Of a stretch of 56,750 nucleotides of DNA, positions 28,066 through 38,200 are shown one piece after another. How positions within the stretch are numbered: the stretch's first letter is position 1; each line of letters begins with the position of its first letter. Source of the stretch: Alcanivorax profundi (GTDB lineage Bacteria; Pseudomonadota; Gammaproteobacteria; Pseudomonadales; Alcanivoracaceae); contig NZ_QYYA01000003.1 of NCBI RefSeq assembly GCF_003597125.1, positions 69,846 through 126,595 on the forward strand, read 5' to 3'. The notes under the pieces are model-generated. The model had not been told where the DNA came from. It saw nothing but the letters and a program-made list of their open reading frames with translations, and ran no database searches. A program made the translations under genes and the position numbers.

Positions 28066-28214
28066 GGTCTGTCCTTCTCAACAGGGTTGGTGGTGGGCGC
28101 GGATTATAGCAACGGCGAGGGCTCGCGGCTAATGGCCGAAGGTCGTAGCGGGGGAAGGAATGGGAATATGCTTATTCCGGTGCCAGTAGAGGGCACCGGA
28201 GTAAGAAAAAGGGC

Positions 28215-28580
28215 TTATTTGCTGGCTTGCCAGCCCGGGAAATTACCATCCAGAAGCTTCACATGCTTGAACCCGGCGTTTTCCAGTGTGGTGGCGGCCG
28301 CACTGGCGCGTCGGCCGGACTGGCAGTACAGCACGATCTCTTCCTTCTGGTACTTCTCAAGCATATCCAGATGGTGCTCAACGTTCTTTGCTGGCACCAG
28401 AATAGCACCAGGAATGTGTCCGGCCAGGTATTCGTCCTCATCGCGAACGTCGATGATGATCGGGGTGTTGCCGCTTTGCATCGCCTGTTTCAGCTCACTG
28501 ATGCTGATGCTGTCTGCGGCCCACAGGGGGCCGGCGAGCAGCGCGCAGGTGATAACAAGGATCTGGATCAGTGACTTCAT
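28215..28580 (-). CDS. Exported single-domain rhodanese
   Basis: 121 residues from ATG 28580, which overlaps the stop of the upstream small gene as ATGA. A signal peptide (MKSLIQILVITCALLAGPLWA) puts it in the periplasm. One rhodanese domain follows, with the active Cys in LYCQSGRRASA (about residue 86) and the early motif IIDVRDEDEYLAGHIPGA. Such proteins transfer sulfane sulfur to thiols or cyanide in vitro; the natural acceptor is unknown. It ends about 150 bp before ppa. Confidence 0.85.
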   Translation of the reverse strand: MKSLIQILVITCALLAGPLWAADSISISELKQAMQSGNTPIIIDVRDEDEYLAGHIPGAILVPAKNVEHHLDMLEKYQKEEIVLYCQSGRRASAAATTLENAGFKHVKLLDGNFPGWQASK

Positions 28581-28762
28581 AGTTGTGACTCCTGTCGAAG
28601 GGTTTCCCATTCCTGCAGTTCCTCCCAGAGCTTGTCGGCGTCGCGAACCATACTGGCGATGGACGGTTTGGCGGCCGGGTTGGAGAAACTGGCGGCCAGC
28701 GCGCGGCTGGCACACTCATAAACAAACTCTTTTCGCTGCATTTCGGCAAGGGTCTTGTTCAC
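28577..28762 (-). CDS. Small protein of unknown function, coupled to the rhodanese
   Basis: 61 residues from a GTG at 28762 that has an AGGAC site 7 bp upstream; ATG 28741 is an alternative. The body (KEFVYECASRALAASFSNP, then WEELQEWETLRQE) looks helical, with one Cys, no signal peptide and no membrane segment. I do not recognise a family. The 4-bp overlap with the rhodanese start and the shared direction support a real gene. It is divergent from upp. Confidence 0.55.
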   Translation of the reverse strand: MNKTLAEMQRKEFVYECASRALAASFSNPAAKPSIASMVRDADKLWEELQEWETLRQESQL

Positions 28763-28904
28763 GGTCTGGTCCTGATTTTTCTTTTCTTTGACATTAGCAC
28801 CGACAAACCGGGTGCGATACCCCGGTGGACAGCATGTACACCAGTGACATTTGTGCTGTAACCCGCACAATACGCGCAGACCGTTTTTTCTGGAGCCAAC
28901 ACCC

Positions 28905-29531
28905 ATGTCCCTACACGAAATTCGCCACCCCCTCGTCAAGCACAAGCTGGGTTTGCTCCGTCAGCAGAGCCTGAGCACGCGCAGTTTTCGCCAGCTCACC
29001 GCGGAGGTGGGCAGCCTGCTGACCTATGAGGCGACCAGCGATCTCGAGCTGGAAGACTACAAGGTGGATACCTGGATGGGCCCGGCACCGGCCCAGCGAA
29101 TCAAGGGAAAGAAGGTCACGGTAGTGCCGATTCTGCGTGCCGGCATTGGCATGCTCGACGGGGTGCTGGAATTGATTCCCAGTGCCAAGGTCAGTGTGGT
29201 GGGGGTGTATCGGGATGAGGAAACCCTGGAACCGGTGGCGTATTTCGAGAAGCTCGCCCATGACATTGATGAGCGGCTGGCGCTGGTGATCGACCCCATG
29301 CTGGCGACCGGCGGTTCTCTGGTGGCGTGCATCGACATGCTCAAGAAAGCCGGTTGCAAACAGATTCGTGCGTTGGTGCTGGTGGCGGCGCCAGAAGGTA
29401 TCGAGAAGGTCACGGCGGCCCACCCGGATGTGGATATCTATACCGCGTCGGTGGATCAGGGACTGAATGACGCAGGCTATATCGTGCCCGGGCTTGGTGA
29501 TGCCGGTGACAAGATCTTTGGCACGCGGTAA
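28905..29531 (+). CDS. upp: Uracil phosphoribosyltransferase
   Basis: 208 residues, matching E. coli Upp in length. It salvages uracil to UMP with PRPP. It shows [19 protein letters not shown] at the N-terminus, the PILRAGIGM segment (about 75-83), the PRPP loop [12 protein letters not shown] (about 128-139) and the uracil-binding C-terminus ending [12 protein letters not shown] chose ATG 28905 (site CTGGAG) over the longer open frame from 28851. uraA follows 26 bp later, forming a uracil uptake and salvage operon. Confidence 0.97.
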   Translation: MSLHEIRHPLVKHKLGLLRQQSLSTRSFRQLTAEVGSLLTYEATSDLELEDYKVDTWMGPAPAQRIKGKKVTVVPILRAGIGMLDGVLELIPSAKVSVVGVYRDEETLEPVAYFEKLAHDIDERLALVIDPMLATGGSLVACIDMLKKAGCKQIRALVLVAAPEGIEKVTAAHPDVDIYTASVDQGLNDAGYIVPGLGDAGDKIFGTR

Positions 29532-29557
29532 AAGTCGGACGTGAATGGGAGAAAGGC

Positions 29558-30865
29558 ATGAGCCAGGCGGGCGGTTTCTGGAACTGGAAAATCATCCTGA
29601 TCGGAGCGCAAATGCTGTTTGTGGCGTTTGGCGCAATGGTGCTGATGCCGCTGTTGACCGGACTCGATCCCAGCGTGGCGCTGTTCACCGCAGGCTTGGG
29701 GACGCTGCTGTTTCAGTGGATTACCCGGCGTTCCATTCCGGTGTTTCTGGCTTCATCGTTTGTGTTTGTCGCGCCAATCTCCCATGGGGTAGAGCAGTGG
29801 GGCGTACCGGCAACTATGGGCGCGCTGCTGTGTACGGCGGTGGTGTATGTGATTCTGGGAGCGCTGGTGAAGTGGCGTGGCCCGGGGTTTCTGCACAAGC
29901 TGATGCCCCCGGTTGTCACGGGGCCAATCATCATGGTGATTGGTCTGAGCCTGGCGCCCACCGCGGTGAATTTCGCTATGGGCCTGTCCGGAAATGGCGA
30001 GACAGCGTTGTTTCCCTACGGTGAAGCATTGCTGGTGGCCATGATCTCCCTGCTTACCACGATGCTGGTGGCCACGCTGGGGCACGGGTTGTTCCGGCTG
30101 CTGCCTATTCTGTGCGGTGTGCTGACCGGTTATCTGACCGCCCTGTTCATGGGAATGGTGGATTTCTCTGCGGTGGGTCAGGCCAGCTGGCTGGCGGTGC
30201 CCACCTTTATTGCTCCCACCTTCTACTGGCCGGCGATTCTGTTCATGGTGCCGGTGGCGCTGGCCCCGGCGATTGAGCATGTGGGGGATGTGTTGGCAAT
30301 CAGTAATGTCACCGGCAAGGACTATATTCGCAAGCCCGGTTTGCACCGCACCCTTACAGGGGACGGTGTCGCCAGCATGGCGGCGGCACTGTTTGGTGGG
30401 CCACCCAATACGACCTATTCCGAAGTGACGGGTGCTGTGATGCTGACCCGGGTGTTTAATCCGGTGGTGATGACCTGGACAGCCATCTTTGCCATTACTC
30501 TGGCCTTTATCGGCAAGTTCGGTTTGTTGTTGCAGAGCATTCCGACACCAGTGATGGGGGGCATCCTGATTCTGATGTTCGGCTCCATCGCCAGTGTGGG
30601 CATGAATACGCTGATCAAGGCGCAGGTCGATCTGCACGCTCAGCGCAATCTGGTGATCGTGGCGGTGACCCTGATCTTTGGAATTGGCGGTATGGTCATG
30701 GGTAATGGCGACTTTACCCTGCAGGGGATCAGCCTGTGTGGTTTGGTGGCGGTTATCCTGAATCAGGTGTTGCCGGCGGCACCGGAGCAGGCGGATGACC
30801 TGCACCAAGAGCAGGCCTTTGTCGACGATCTGCTGGATCATGCCCGGGAAAAGAAACAGCCATGA
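29558..30865 (+). CDS. uraA: Uracil permease, NCS2 family
   Basis: 435 residues with about 14 hydrophobic segments, typical of the NCS2/nucleobase-cation symporter fold. Its position directly after upp and the overall pattern (VLAISNVTGKDY, the substrate-region Glu in APAIEHVGDVLAI near 245, and GGPPNTTYSEVTGA near 290) support uracil or a related nucleobase as substrate, taken up by proton symport. The GGGAGAAAGG ribosome site lies 5 bp before the ATG. A short palindrome (GCAGAGCCGGGCTCTGC) follows the stop. Confidence 0.93.
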   Translation: MSQAGGFWNWKIILIGAQMLFVAFGAMVLMPLLTGLDPSVALFTAGLGTLLFQWITRRSIPVFLASSFVFVAPISHGVEQWGVPATMGALLCTAVVYVILGALVKWRGPGFLHKLMPPVVTGPIIMVIGLSLAPTAVNFAMGLSGNGETALFPYGEALLVAMISLLTTMLVATLGHGLFRLLPILCGVLTGYLTALFMGMVDFSAVGQASWLAVPTFIAPTFYWPAILFMVPVALAPAIEHVGDVLAISNVTGKDYIRKPGLHRTLTGDGVASMAAALFGGPPNTTYSEVTGAVMLTRVFNPVVMTWTAIFAITLAFIGKFGLLLQSIPTPVMGGILILMFGSIASVGMNTLIKAQVDLHAQRNLVIVAVTLIFGIGGMVMGNGDFTLQGISLCGLVAVILNQVLPAAPEQADDLHQEQAFVDDLLDHAREKKQP

Positions 30866-30968
30866 AATGGGCTCGCTGGCGTGAAAAAAGCAGAGCCGGG
30901 CTCTGCGAGCGGGTGTGCCTTGCAGTACAATCGCCCTTACTCAACGGCAAGATTGAGCCAATCGCTTG

Positions 30969-31763
30969 ATGAACCTGTCTTCCCCCATCGGTATTTTCGA
31001 CTCCGGCATTGGCGGCCTGTCGGTTGCCCGGGCTGTGCGTGAGCGTTTGCCAGCGGAAGATATTCTTTATGTAGCAGATTCCTGTCATGCGCCTTACGGA
31101 GACAAGAGCGATGACTTTATCCGTGAACGTATGCATGCGATCACGGAGCTGTTGCTGAAATGTGGCGCAAGGGCAGTTGTGGTGGCCTGTAATACCGCCA
31201 CCACCGCGGCGATCACTCAATTGCGCGACAGCTTTTCGGTGCCGATCATTGGCGTGGAGCCGGGTGTGAAGCCTGCGGTTGAAAACACGCGAAGTGGTGT
31301 GGTGGGTGTGCTTGCCACACCGAGAACCCTGCAAACCCATTCCTTTGAAAACCTGGCCGCACGTTTCAGCAGCAATGTGAAGTTGCTGGTGCAGCCCTGC
31401 CCGCGCCTGGTTCATCAGGTCGAAGCGCTGGATTTTGATGGCGCCGAGACGCGTGATCTGCTGCGGGAATACGTCTCCCCGTTGCTGGCGGAGAAGGCAG
31501 ATACCCTTGTGCTGGGTTGTACTCATTACCATTTTCTGGCCGAGCAGATCGCCGCCGTGGCGGGGCCGGATGTGACCATCATCAGCACCCAGCAGGCCGT
31601 GGCCCGGGAAGTGGCACGGCGGTTGGAGCTGCACGGCTTGCTGACGGCAGGCGGGAGGGAAGGGCGGGCAGGGTTTGTTTCAACAGGCGACGAGACTCGC
31701 TTCAGAACACAGCTTGATACACTGTGGGGTCCGGGTGGAATGATTTATCCCTTCCCTTGGTAG
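30969..31763 (+). CDS. murI: Glutamate racemase
   Basis: 264 residues from ATG 30969; a TTG directly before it is less likely. It makes D-glutamate for peptidoglycan. The N-terminal motif is PIGIFDSGIGGLSV. The catalytic cysteines are Cys74 in VVACNTATT and Cys184 in LGCTHYHFL. It lies about 100 bp after uraA and may be read from its own promoter. mpl, another peptidoglycan gene, is about 20 kb away and not linked. Confidence 0.96.
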   Translation: MNLSSPIGIFDSGIGGLSVARAVRERLPAEDILYVADSCHAPYGDKSDDFIRERMHAITELLLKCGARAVVVACNTATTAAITQLRDSFSVPIIGVEPGVKPAVENTRSGVVGVLATPRTLQTHSFENLAARFSSNVKLLVQPCPRLVHQVEALDFDGAETRDLLREYVSPLLAEKADTLVLGCTHYHFLAEQIAAVAGPDVTIISTQQAVAREVARRLELHGLLTAGGREGRAGFVSTGDETRFRTQLDTLWGPGGMIYPFPW

Positions 31764-32074
31764 CGTTGGTTATTCGCTACTTTTACCCTTCGGGCCGTCC
31801 TGCAGGCGTTTGTTCGCTGCGGCGACTACCCAACTCCTTAAAATACGATTTTTACTACCGAACACACTGAGCGTTAAACCTTGTTTTCCTCTTTGAACTC
31901 GGGGTAATTTTTTCCTGGCTGGTGAACGCGTGGCGAGCAACGCACTTGCGGATAGGTTTACGTTCTGCGTTTAGTGGCAAGCCTGTCGTGGGGGGGGCGC
32001 CGGACCTACGGCGTCACAGGATTGAACTGGTTTGGCGTATTGCCTTTTCCAGAGGGGGCTAACGGCCCCAGGGC
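31764..32074. other. Intergenic stretch after murI
   Basis: About 310 bp between convergent murI and the phosphofructokinase gene. No ribosome site plus coding frame is convincing and I see no RNA gene. It ends in the bidirectional terminator at 32075-32107. Confidence 0.45.
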
Positions 32075-32107
32075 AAAAAAAAGCCCCGCGGTGCGGGGCT
32101 TTTTTTG
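32075..32107. terminator. Bidirectional terminator between murI and the phosphofructokinase gene
   Basis: A 9-bp stem AAGCCCCGC/GCGGGGCTT with loop GGT, an A run on the left and a T run on the right. Confidence 0.9.
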
Positions 32108-32123
32108 ATAGCTTCGAGGGCAT

Positions 32124-33386
32124 TTATACGTCGAAGACGTCGTTCAACTTCTTCGCCACCGGTGCCAGCTTGAGCTTGGCGAACTGGGGCAAACCATTCT
32201 TGTAAGGAGGGTAGGATTCGCCACCGATCAGCGGGGCCAGGTACTCGCGCGCTGACGGGGTGATGCCGAAACCATCTTTGCTGATGAACTTGCGCGGCAT
32301 GGGCTTTTCCACGTTGGCGACTTTCTTCAGCGGGGCCTCACCGATGGTCCAGCTGTATTTCTTGGTCTTCTTGCGCTCGATGGTGGGCATCACCGCGTTC
32401 TTGCCGGCGACAGCAAATTCCACCGCAGCACGGCCGACCGCGTAGGCTTGCTCCATGTCGGTGGCTGAACCGATATGGCGGGCCGCCCGCTGCAGGTAGT
32501 CACTCACCGCCCAGTGGTATTTATAACCCAGCTCTGCTTTCACCATCTGCGCAATGACCGGCGCGACGCCACCCAGTTGTTTGTGGCCGAAGGCGTCGGT
32601 GGTGCCAGCGTCAGCCAGGAAGGTGCCGTCTTCATAACGGGCACCTTCGGAGACCACGATGACGCAGTAGCCCACTTTTTCAACGGTGGCCTGTACCTTC
32701 TTCATGAAGGCTGCCTTGTCGAAGGCGATTTCGGGGAACAGGATCAGATGCGGAGCATCGTCGTTCTCTTCCTTGGCCAGGCCCGCGGCGGCGGCGATCC
32801 AGCCTGCGTGACGGCCCATCACTTCCATGACGAACACCTTGGTGGAGGTGGCGCACATGCTGGCCACGTCCAGGGCGGCTTCACGGCAGCTCACGGCGGT
32901 GTATTTGGCGACGGAGCCAAAGCCCGGAGACACGTCGGTGAAAGGCAGGTCGTTGTCCACGGTCTTGGGGACGTGGATGGCCTGGATCGGGTAGCCCATT
33001 TTTTCTGACAGCTGGGAGACCTTCAGGCAGGTGTCAGCGGAATCGCCGCCACCGTTGTAAAAGAAATAGCCAATATTGTGCGCCTTGAAGACCTCGATCA
33101 GTCGCTCGTATTCGCGCTGGGAGGTTTTCAGGTCTTTCAGTTTGTAGCGACAGGAGCCGAAGGCACCACCGGGGGTGTACTTGAGCGCGTCAATGGCACT
33201 TTTGCTTTCTTTGCTGGTGTCGATCAGTTCTTCGGTGAGGGCACCGATAATGCCGTTGCGGCCGGCGTAAACCTTGCCGATGACATCCTTGTTCTCACGG
33301 GCGGCTTCGATCACGCCGGCAGCGGAGGCATTGATGACGGCGGTAACACCGCCAGACTGAGCGTAGAAAGCGTTTTTACGCGCCAT
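32124..33386 (-). CDS. Pyrophosphate-dependent 6-phosphofructokinase
   Basis: 420 residues. It interconverts fructose 6-phosphate and fructose 1,6-bisphosphate. Two features indicate pyrophosphate rather than ATP as donor: GGGDS at 112-116 and Lys141 in PKTVDND, where ATP enzymes usually have Gly. The substrate motif MEVMGRHAGW is present near 190. It resembles the 420-residue PPi-type group. The reaction is reversible and can serve gluconeogenesis, which would suit an organism living on alkanes or organic acids (inference). It is a single gene with the terminator at its 3' end. Confidence 0.9.
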   Translation of the reverse strand: MARKNAFYAQSGGVTAVINASAAGVIEAARENKDVIGKVYAGRNGIIGALTEELIDTSKESKSAIDALKYTPGGAFGSCRYKLKDLKTSQREYERLIEVFKAHNIGYFFYNGGGDSADTCLKVSQLSEKMGYPIQAIHVPKTVDNDLPFTDVSPGFGSVAKYTAVSCREAALDVASMCATSTKVFVMEVMGRHAGWIAAAAGLAKEENDDAPHLILFPEIAFDKAAFMKKVQATVEKVGYCVIVVSEGARYEDGTFLADAGTTDAFGHKQLGGVAPVIAQMVKAELGYKYHWAVSDYLQRAARHIGSATDMEQAYAVGRAAVEFAVAGKNAVMPTIERKKTKKYSWTIGEAPLKKVANVEKPMPRKFISKDGFGITPSAREYLAPLIGGESYPPYKNGLPQFAKLKLAPVAKKLNDVFDV

Positions 33387-33644
33387 GTGACAGACCCCTT
33401 GGTTCGATTTGTGGGCATTCTAGCGAAGGCAGGGCGGAAACACACCCGATGTTGTCGGACGAAGCAGCTTCGAGCCATGTGCTACGAGCTACGAAACGCG
33501 GGATAGCAAGCCATCAATCTGATTCGCTGTGCCCGCGAGCATAGGGCACGGAAGGATCTGCACCTTGCGCTTTTAGCTTTTTCTGATGGCTCGTCGCTCA
33601 TAGCTGGTAGCTGTTTTTCCCCCGCTCTGGAAGAATAGCGCCCC
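33387..33644. other. Intergenic repeat-like stretch
   Basis: 258 bp between divergent genes. It contains AGCTACGAGCT-type and AGCCATCA/TGATGGCT inverted segments (about 33470-33615), the kind of degenerate palindrome found between genes in related bacteria. No gene is seen. Confidence 0.4.
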
Positions 33645-34169
33645 ATGAATGCACTCATTACCTTGTTCTGGCGGTTAGCCATCTTTCGGGCCAGCCCGGA
33701 ACACACACCCTATTCCCAGTCTGTGTTTGCGCTGGTGCTGTTGCTGTGGTCCGGCCTGCAGTTACTGGTTGGTCTGTTGCAGCAGGGCTTGCCTGCGTCA
33801 TTGCTGCTGGGTAGCCAGTGGATTGCGTTGACCGTATTGCTGGGTGGCACTTTCATGATGCTGGCCTTCAAGGGGCTCGGTGGGCGCTGGCTGCAGACGG
33901 CGACCTCTCTGGTGGGGGTGGATGTGGTGTTGTCGCTGGCCAATCTGCCGTTGTTGCTCAGTGGCTGGTTGTTCGGACCCGGCGCTGACTGGGTGCAGGT
34001 GTTTATTCTGCTGCTGGTGAGCTGGCAATTGGCCGCCCAGGCATTCATTTTTCATCGTGCCCTGAATGTGGGGCCTTTCCTGGGGTTAGGCATTGCCATG
34101 GCCTTGCTGGTGGCCAGCTATGGCAGCGTGGCGGTGCTGTTACCTGCGGTAATGGCCCCGGCGGGGTAG
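33645..34169 (+). CDS. Small integral membrane protein of unknown function
   Basis: 174 residues with about five hydrophobic helices (near 26-44, 55-75, 88-108, 118-140 and 146-168). The N-terminus MNALITLFWRLAIFRASPEHTPYS is likely cytoplasmic. I do not recognise the family with confidence; the overall shape recalls small inner-membrane proteins of the Yip1/DUF1282 kind. It stands alone between the phosphofructokinase gene (divergent) and the response regulator gene (convergent). Confidence 0.65.
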   Translation: MNALITLFWRLAIFRASPEHTPYSQSVFALVLLLWSGLQLLVGLLQQGLPASLLLGSQWIALTVLLGGTFMMLAFKGLGGRWLQTATSLVGVDVVLSLANLPLLLSGWLFGPGADWVQVFILLLVSWQLAAQAFIFHRALNVGPFLGLGIAMALLVASYGSVAVLLPAVMAPAG

Positions 34170-34316
34170 GAAATCGCCGCAAGCTACAAGGCGCGGCTTT
34201 ACGCTATCGGATCGACGATGCTGTACCCGCGATCATGGCGCTGTGGTTCGCGGGGAAAGCGTTCAAGGTGTGGCGAAACCGGCTCTCGTGTTGCAGCTTG
34301 AAGCTTGCCGCTGTCC

Positions 34317-35210
34317 TCAATACCGCGTCAGCAGCTGGATCACCATGGCGGCAGCAGCGGTGCGATTCTCCACGCCCAGCTTGCGAAAGATCTGTTCCAG
34401 ATGCTTGTTTACCGTACGAGGACTCAGTTCCAGGATCTGGGCAATTTCCCGGTTGGTTTTGCCGTGGGCGATCCAGGCCAGCACCTGGGCTTCGCGTTGC
34501 GTCACGTGCAAGGCGGTTTTCAGCATCTCCAGTTCGGCATCACTGTCATGGTGCAGCAAACGGAAAAGGTGTTCGTGGTTTTCGGCCTGGCCGAGATAAC
34601 GCACCTGCAGGTTGCCCGGCAGCTGGTTGAGTTGTTGTCCACGTTCCGGTTGGTGGCTCATCCACCGTTGAATCGCCTCGGCCAGCTGTTCGCGGGGAAC
34701 GCCGGTCTTGTCCAGCAGCTGTTCCACTTGTGGTGTTGCCCAGCGCCATTCGCCTGCCGGGGTGGTAGAGAAGCTGGTCTGGCCCAGGCGGTCCAATGTG
34801 GTGTGGGCGCTTTGGGTCATGCGGGCGTTGTTCAGGTGGACGCGGATCCGGGCAATCAATTCGTCGGGGCGCACCGGTTTGGTCACGTAGTCGACGCCAC
34901 CGGCTTCCAGGCCGCGAACCACATCTTCGCTTTCGGTCAGCCCGGTCATGAAAATCACCGGGACGGATGACAGGGAAGGGTGCTGTTTCAGCCGGCGGCA
35001 GGTTTCGAAACCGTCCAGGTTCGGCATGATGGCATCCATCAGAATCAGGTCCGGTGTCATCTTCTCGGCGATGCCCAGGGCCTGCTGGCCCTCCAGTGCG
35101 ACCAGGGCGGTCAGCCCCGCCTGATCCAGTGCGTGATGAATCATGCCAAGGGAATCAGGGGAGTCGTCGACGACCAGAATCAGGTCTTTGCGTTGTTGGG
35201 CGGCGTTCAT
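34317..35210 (-). CDS. Response regulator, receiver plus LuxR-type HTH, of the amide island
   Basis: 297 residues. The receiver domain (about 9-128) has the acidic pair in VVDDSPDS, phosphoacceptor Asp59 in LILMDAIMP and Lys in YVTKPVRP. A linker of about 100 residues with coiled or helical character follows. The LuxR/NarL-type HTH occupies about 230-292 (LHVTQREAQVLAWIAHGKTNREIA). The start overlaps the kinase stop as ATGA, so this is its cognate output. The likely target is the palindrome shared by 38742-38757 and 46537-46552; that link is inference from position and repetition. Confidence 0.88.
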   Translation of the reverse strand: MNAAQQRKDLILVVDDSPDSLGMIHHALDQAGLTALVALEGQQALGIAEKMTPDLILMDAIMPNLDGFETCRRLKQHPSLSSVPVIFMTGLTESEDVVRGLEAGGVDYVTKPVRPDELIARIRVHLNNARMTQSAHTTLDRLGQTSFSTTPAGEWRWATPQVEQLLDKTGVPREQLAEAIQRWMSHQPERGQQLNQLPGNLQVRYLGQAENHEHLFRLLHHDSDAELEMLKTALHVTQREAQVLAWIAHGKTNREIAQILELSPRTVNKHLEQIFRKLGVENRTAAAAMVIQLLTRY

Positions 35211-38200
35211 GCGGCAGTCTCCAGCAGGCGGATCACCGCCTGAAAATCAAACAGGGTCAATCGGGAATCCAGATCGCCGGCCAGGGCGGTGGGCAGTTGT
35301 CCCTTGGCTTTGGCTTCGTCCAGGCGCTCGCGCAGGGCGCTGAGGTGGCCAATCTCGGCCAGTGCCAGTAGCTCATCGCGTAGTGTCTGGTCGAGCAGGA
35401 TCACCGGTTCTTCGGTAACAGGAATGCGTTTCTGCGGGGCGCTGTTTTGGTGTAGCCAGGTCAGGCCCAGTTGCCGGGCCAGGCAATCCACCAGCGCGTT
35501 CAACTTGAACGGCTTGGTGAGGTAATCATTGTGCAGCCCTTCCGGGATGTCTGGCTGGTTTTCGCGGGCGTTGCCCGACAGCATCACGATGGGCCCGCGG
35601 TAGCCCTGGCGGCGAATATGCTGGGCGGTTTCCCAGCCGCTCATGCCCGGCATGGAGATATCCATCAGGATCAGATCCGGGTTGATATGTCGCGCCAGTT
35701 GCATGCCGGTTTCCCCGTCCGGTGCTTCATTGAGCACAAAGCCCAGTGGCGTCAGCAGATCGCTGATCAGGCCGCGGTGAGAAGGGTCGTCATCGATAAT
35801 CAGCAGGCTCTTTCGCTCACCGGTATAGCCGATCACCGGGCTGCGCTCCTGGTGGACGGGATCCGGGCCATTGAGGCGTGACAGCATCACAGAGAGGCGG
35901 AATTCACTGCCTTGCCCGGGTGTACTGCTGACCTGAATGTCGCCGCCCATGATATCGGCCAGTAGTTTGGTGATCGTCAGTCCCAGGCCGGTGCCGTGAA
36001 CACTGGGAATACCGGGCTTTCGCACGCGCTCGAAGGGGCGGAAAATCCGCTGCAAGTCTTCCTCGTCGATGCCCACGCCGGTATCGGCAATGGAGAACTC
36101 GGCCACCTGGTTGCGATAGCGGAAGGTCAGGGTGACCTGTCCCTCGCGGGTAAACTTGATGGCATTGGAAAGCAGATTGATAAGAATCTGCCGTAGCCGT
36201 TTTTCATCGGTGGTAACCCAGCCGGGGATCGGGGTCTTGCTGCGGAATTCGAAGCCGATACCTTTTTCGGCCGCCTGTAACTGGAACATGGTGACCAGCT
36301 CGTCGATCAGTTCCGGGACGCAAACCTGATTGCGATACAGTTCCAGCCGACCGGCTTCAATCTTGGAAATTTCCAGCAAGCCTTCGATCAGATCTGACAG
36401 GTGCTCGGTACTGCGACGAATAGCGCCGATGGCATCGCGGCGGTTGTCCGGGATGGTGGGGTCCTGTTCCAGCAATTGTGCGTAACCGAAGGCTGCATTC
36501 AATGGCGAGCGCAGCTCATGGCTGAGACCGGTGAGATAGCGGCTCTTGGCCTGGTTGGCGGCCTCAGCAAGCTCTTTGGCTTTTTGCAGCTCCCGGTCAG
36601 TCTTTTCGTGGGCCTTGATTTCTTCCATCAGCATGCGTGTTTGTCGACGGCTTTCCTCCTGGGCCACCACCCGGCTTTCGTGGGCCAGCACGAACAGCCA
36701 GGCCACCACGCCGCTGATGATGATGAGAATGGCAAACACCTTGATCAGCGTGTCAGCCATCAGCGCTTGAACGTGGGGATCGCTGACCGGAATCTGGTAA
36801 TACACCAGTGACAGCAGGCCGCTCATGATCAGTGTGATGGCAACCAGCAGACCGAGGAAGTGGCCCATGCGTGACCGCAGTGGTCGAATCATGGTGTCCG
36901 GTAACAGGCCGCCGAGCCATTCCATCATTTGTTCGGAAAAACGTGCGTTGGTTTTGCAGCTGTCGTTGCAGCGGGCATCCAGCGAACAGCACAGGGAGCA
37001 GATCGGCCCGTTATAGGCCGGGCAGAAGGCCATGTCTTCACGATCAAAGGTGTGCTCGCAGATACAGCAGGCGTGGCCCTCCAGCTCCCGGGTGGAATCC
37101 GGGGTGCGGGCAATGTAATAGCGGCTGCGGGTAAGGAGCGCCAGCAGGGGGGTGGTAACGAAGGTGCTGGCCAGGGCAATGAAGGACGCAAGGGCCTCCG
37201 GTGTGGCGCCCCACAGGCCGGTCTTGGCGGTCAGGCCGATCCCGGTGGCAATGAGCATGGAGCCAAAACCCACCGGGTTGAGGTCATAGAGGTAGGCCCG
37301 TTTGAATTCGATGTGTTTGGGGCTGAGCCCCAGCGGCTTGTTGATGACCAGATCCGCGACCAGCGCTCCCATCCAGCCCACGGCCACCAGCGCATAACTG
37401 CCAAGGATGGATTCAAAGGCTCGATAGATACCGATTTCCATCAGCACCAGGGCAATCACGACATTGAAGACCAGCCAGACCACCCGGCCCGGGTGACTGT
37501 GGGTTAGCCGCGAGAAAAAATTGGACCAGGCAATGGAGCCGGCGTAGGCATTGGTGACGTTGATCTTGAGCTGGGAAAGGATGACGAAAATTCCGGCCAG
37601 CGCCAGCAGAAAGGTGGGGTTGGTGGTCACATGACTGAAAGCCACCAGGTACATGTGCATGGGTTCCTGGGCTTGTTCCAGCGGCAGGCCATGGTAAAAG
37701 GCGAGCACGGCCAGAAAGGAGCCGGCCAATACCTTAAGGCCGCCAATCACCGTCCAGCCTGGCCCGCCGCACAGCAGCGCCAGCCACCAGCGCGCCCGGT
37801 TGCCCTTGCGCGATTCGGGCATGAAGCGAAGAAAATCCACCTGCTCGCCAATCTGGGCTACCAGTGAAAACAGCACCGTGGCGCCGGCCCCGAACATGAT
37901 CAGGTTGAAATGGCCGCCATCGTTGTTAAGCCCTTCAAAGGCGGTCCAGCGCGGTAAGGTTGAGGGGTCCTGAAACAGAATGAACACGAACGGCAGCAGT
38001 TGCAGCAGCACCCACAGGGGCTGGGTCCATAACTGGAAGCGGGTGAGGGTGGTGATGCCATGGATGACCAGTGGAATCGCCACCAGAGAGCTGATCAGGT
38101 ACCCGATCGTGAGGGGAATGCCAAACAGGATCTCCAGTGCCATGGCCATGATGGCCGCCTCCAGGGCAAAGAAGATAAAGGTGAACGAGGCGTAGATCAG

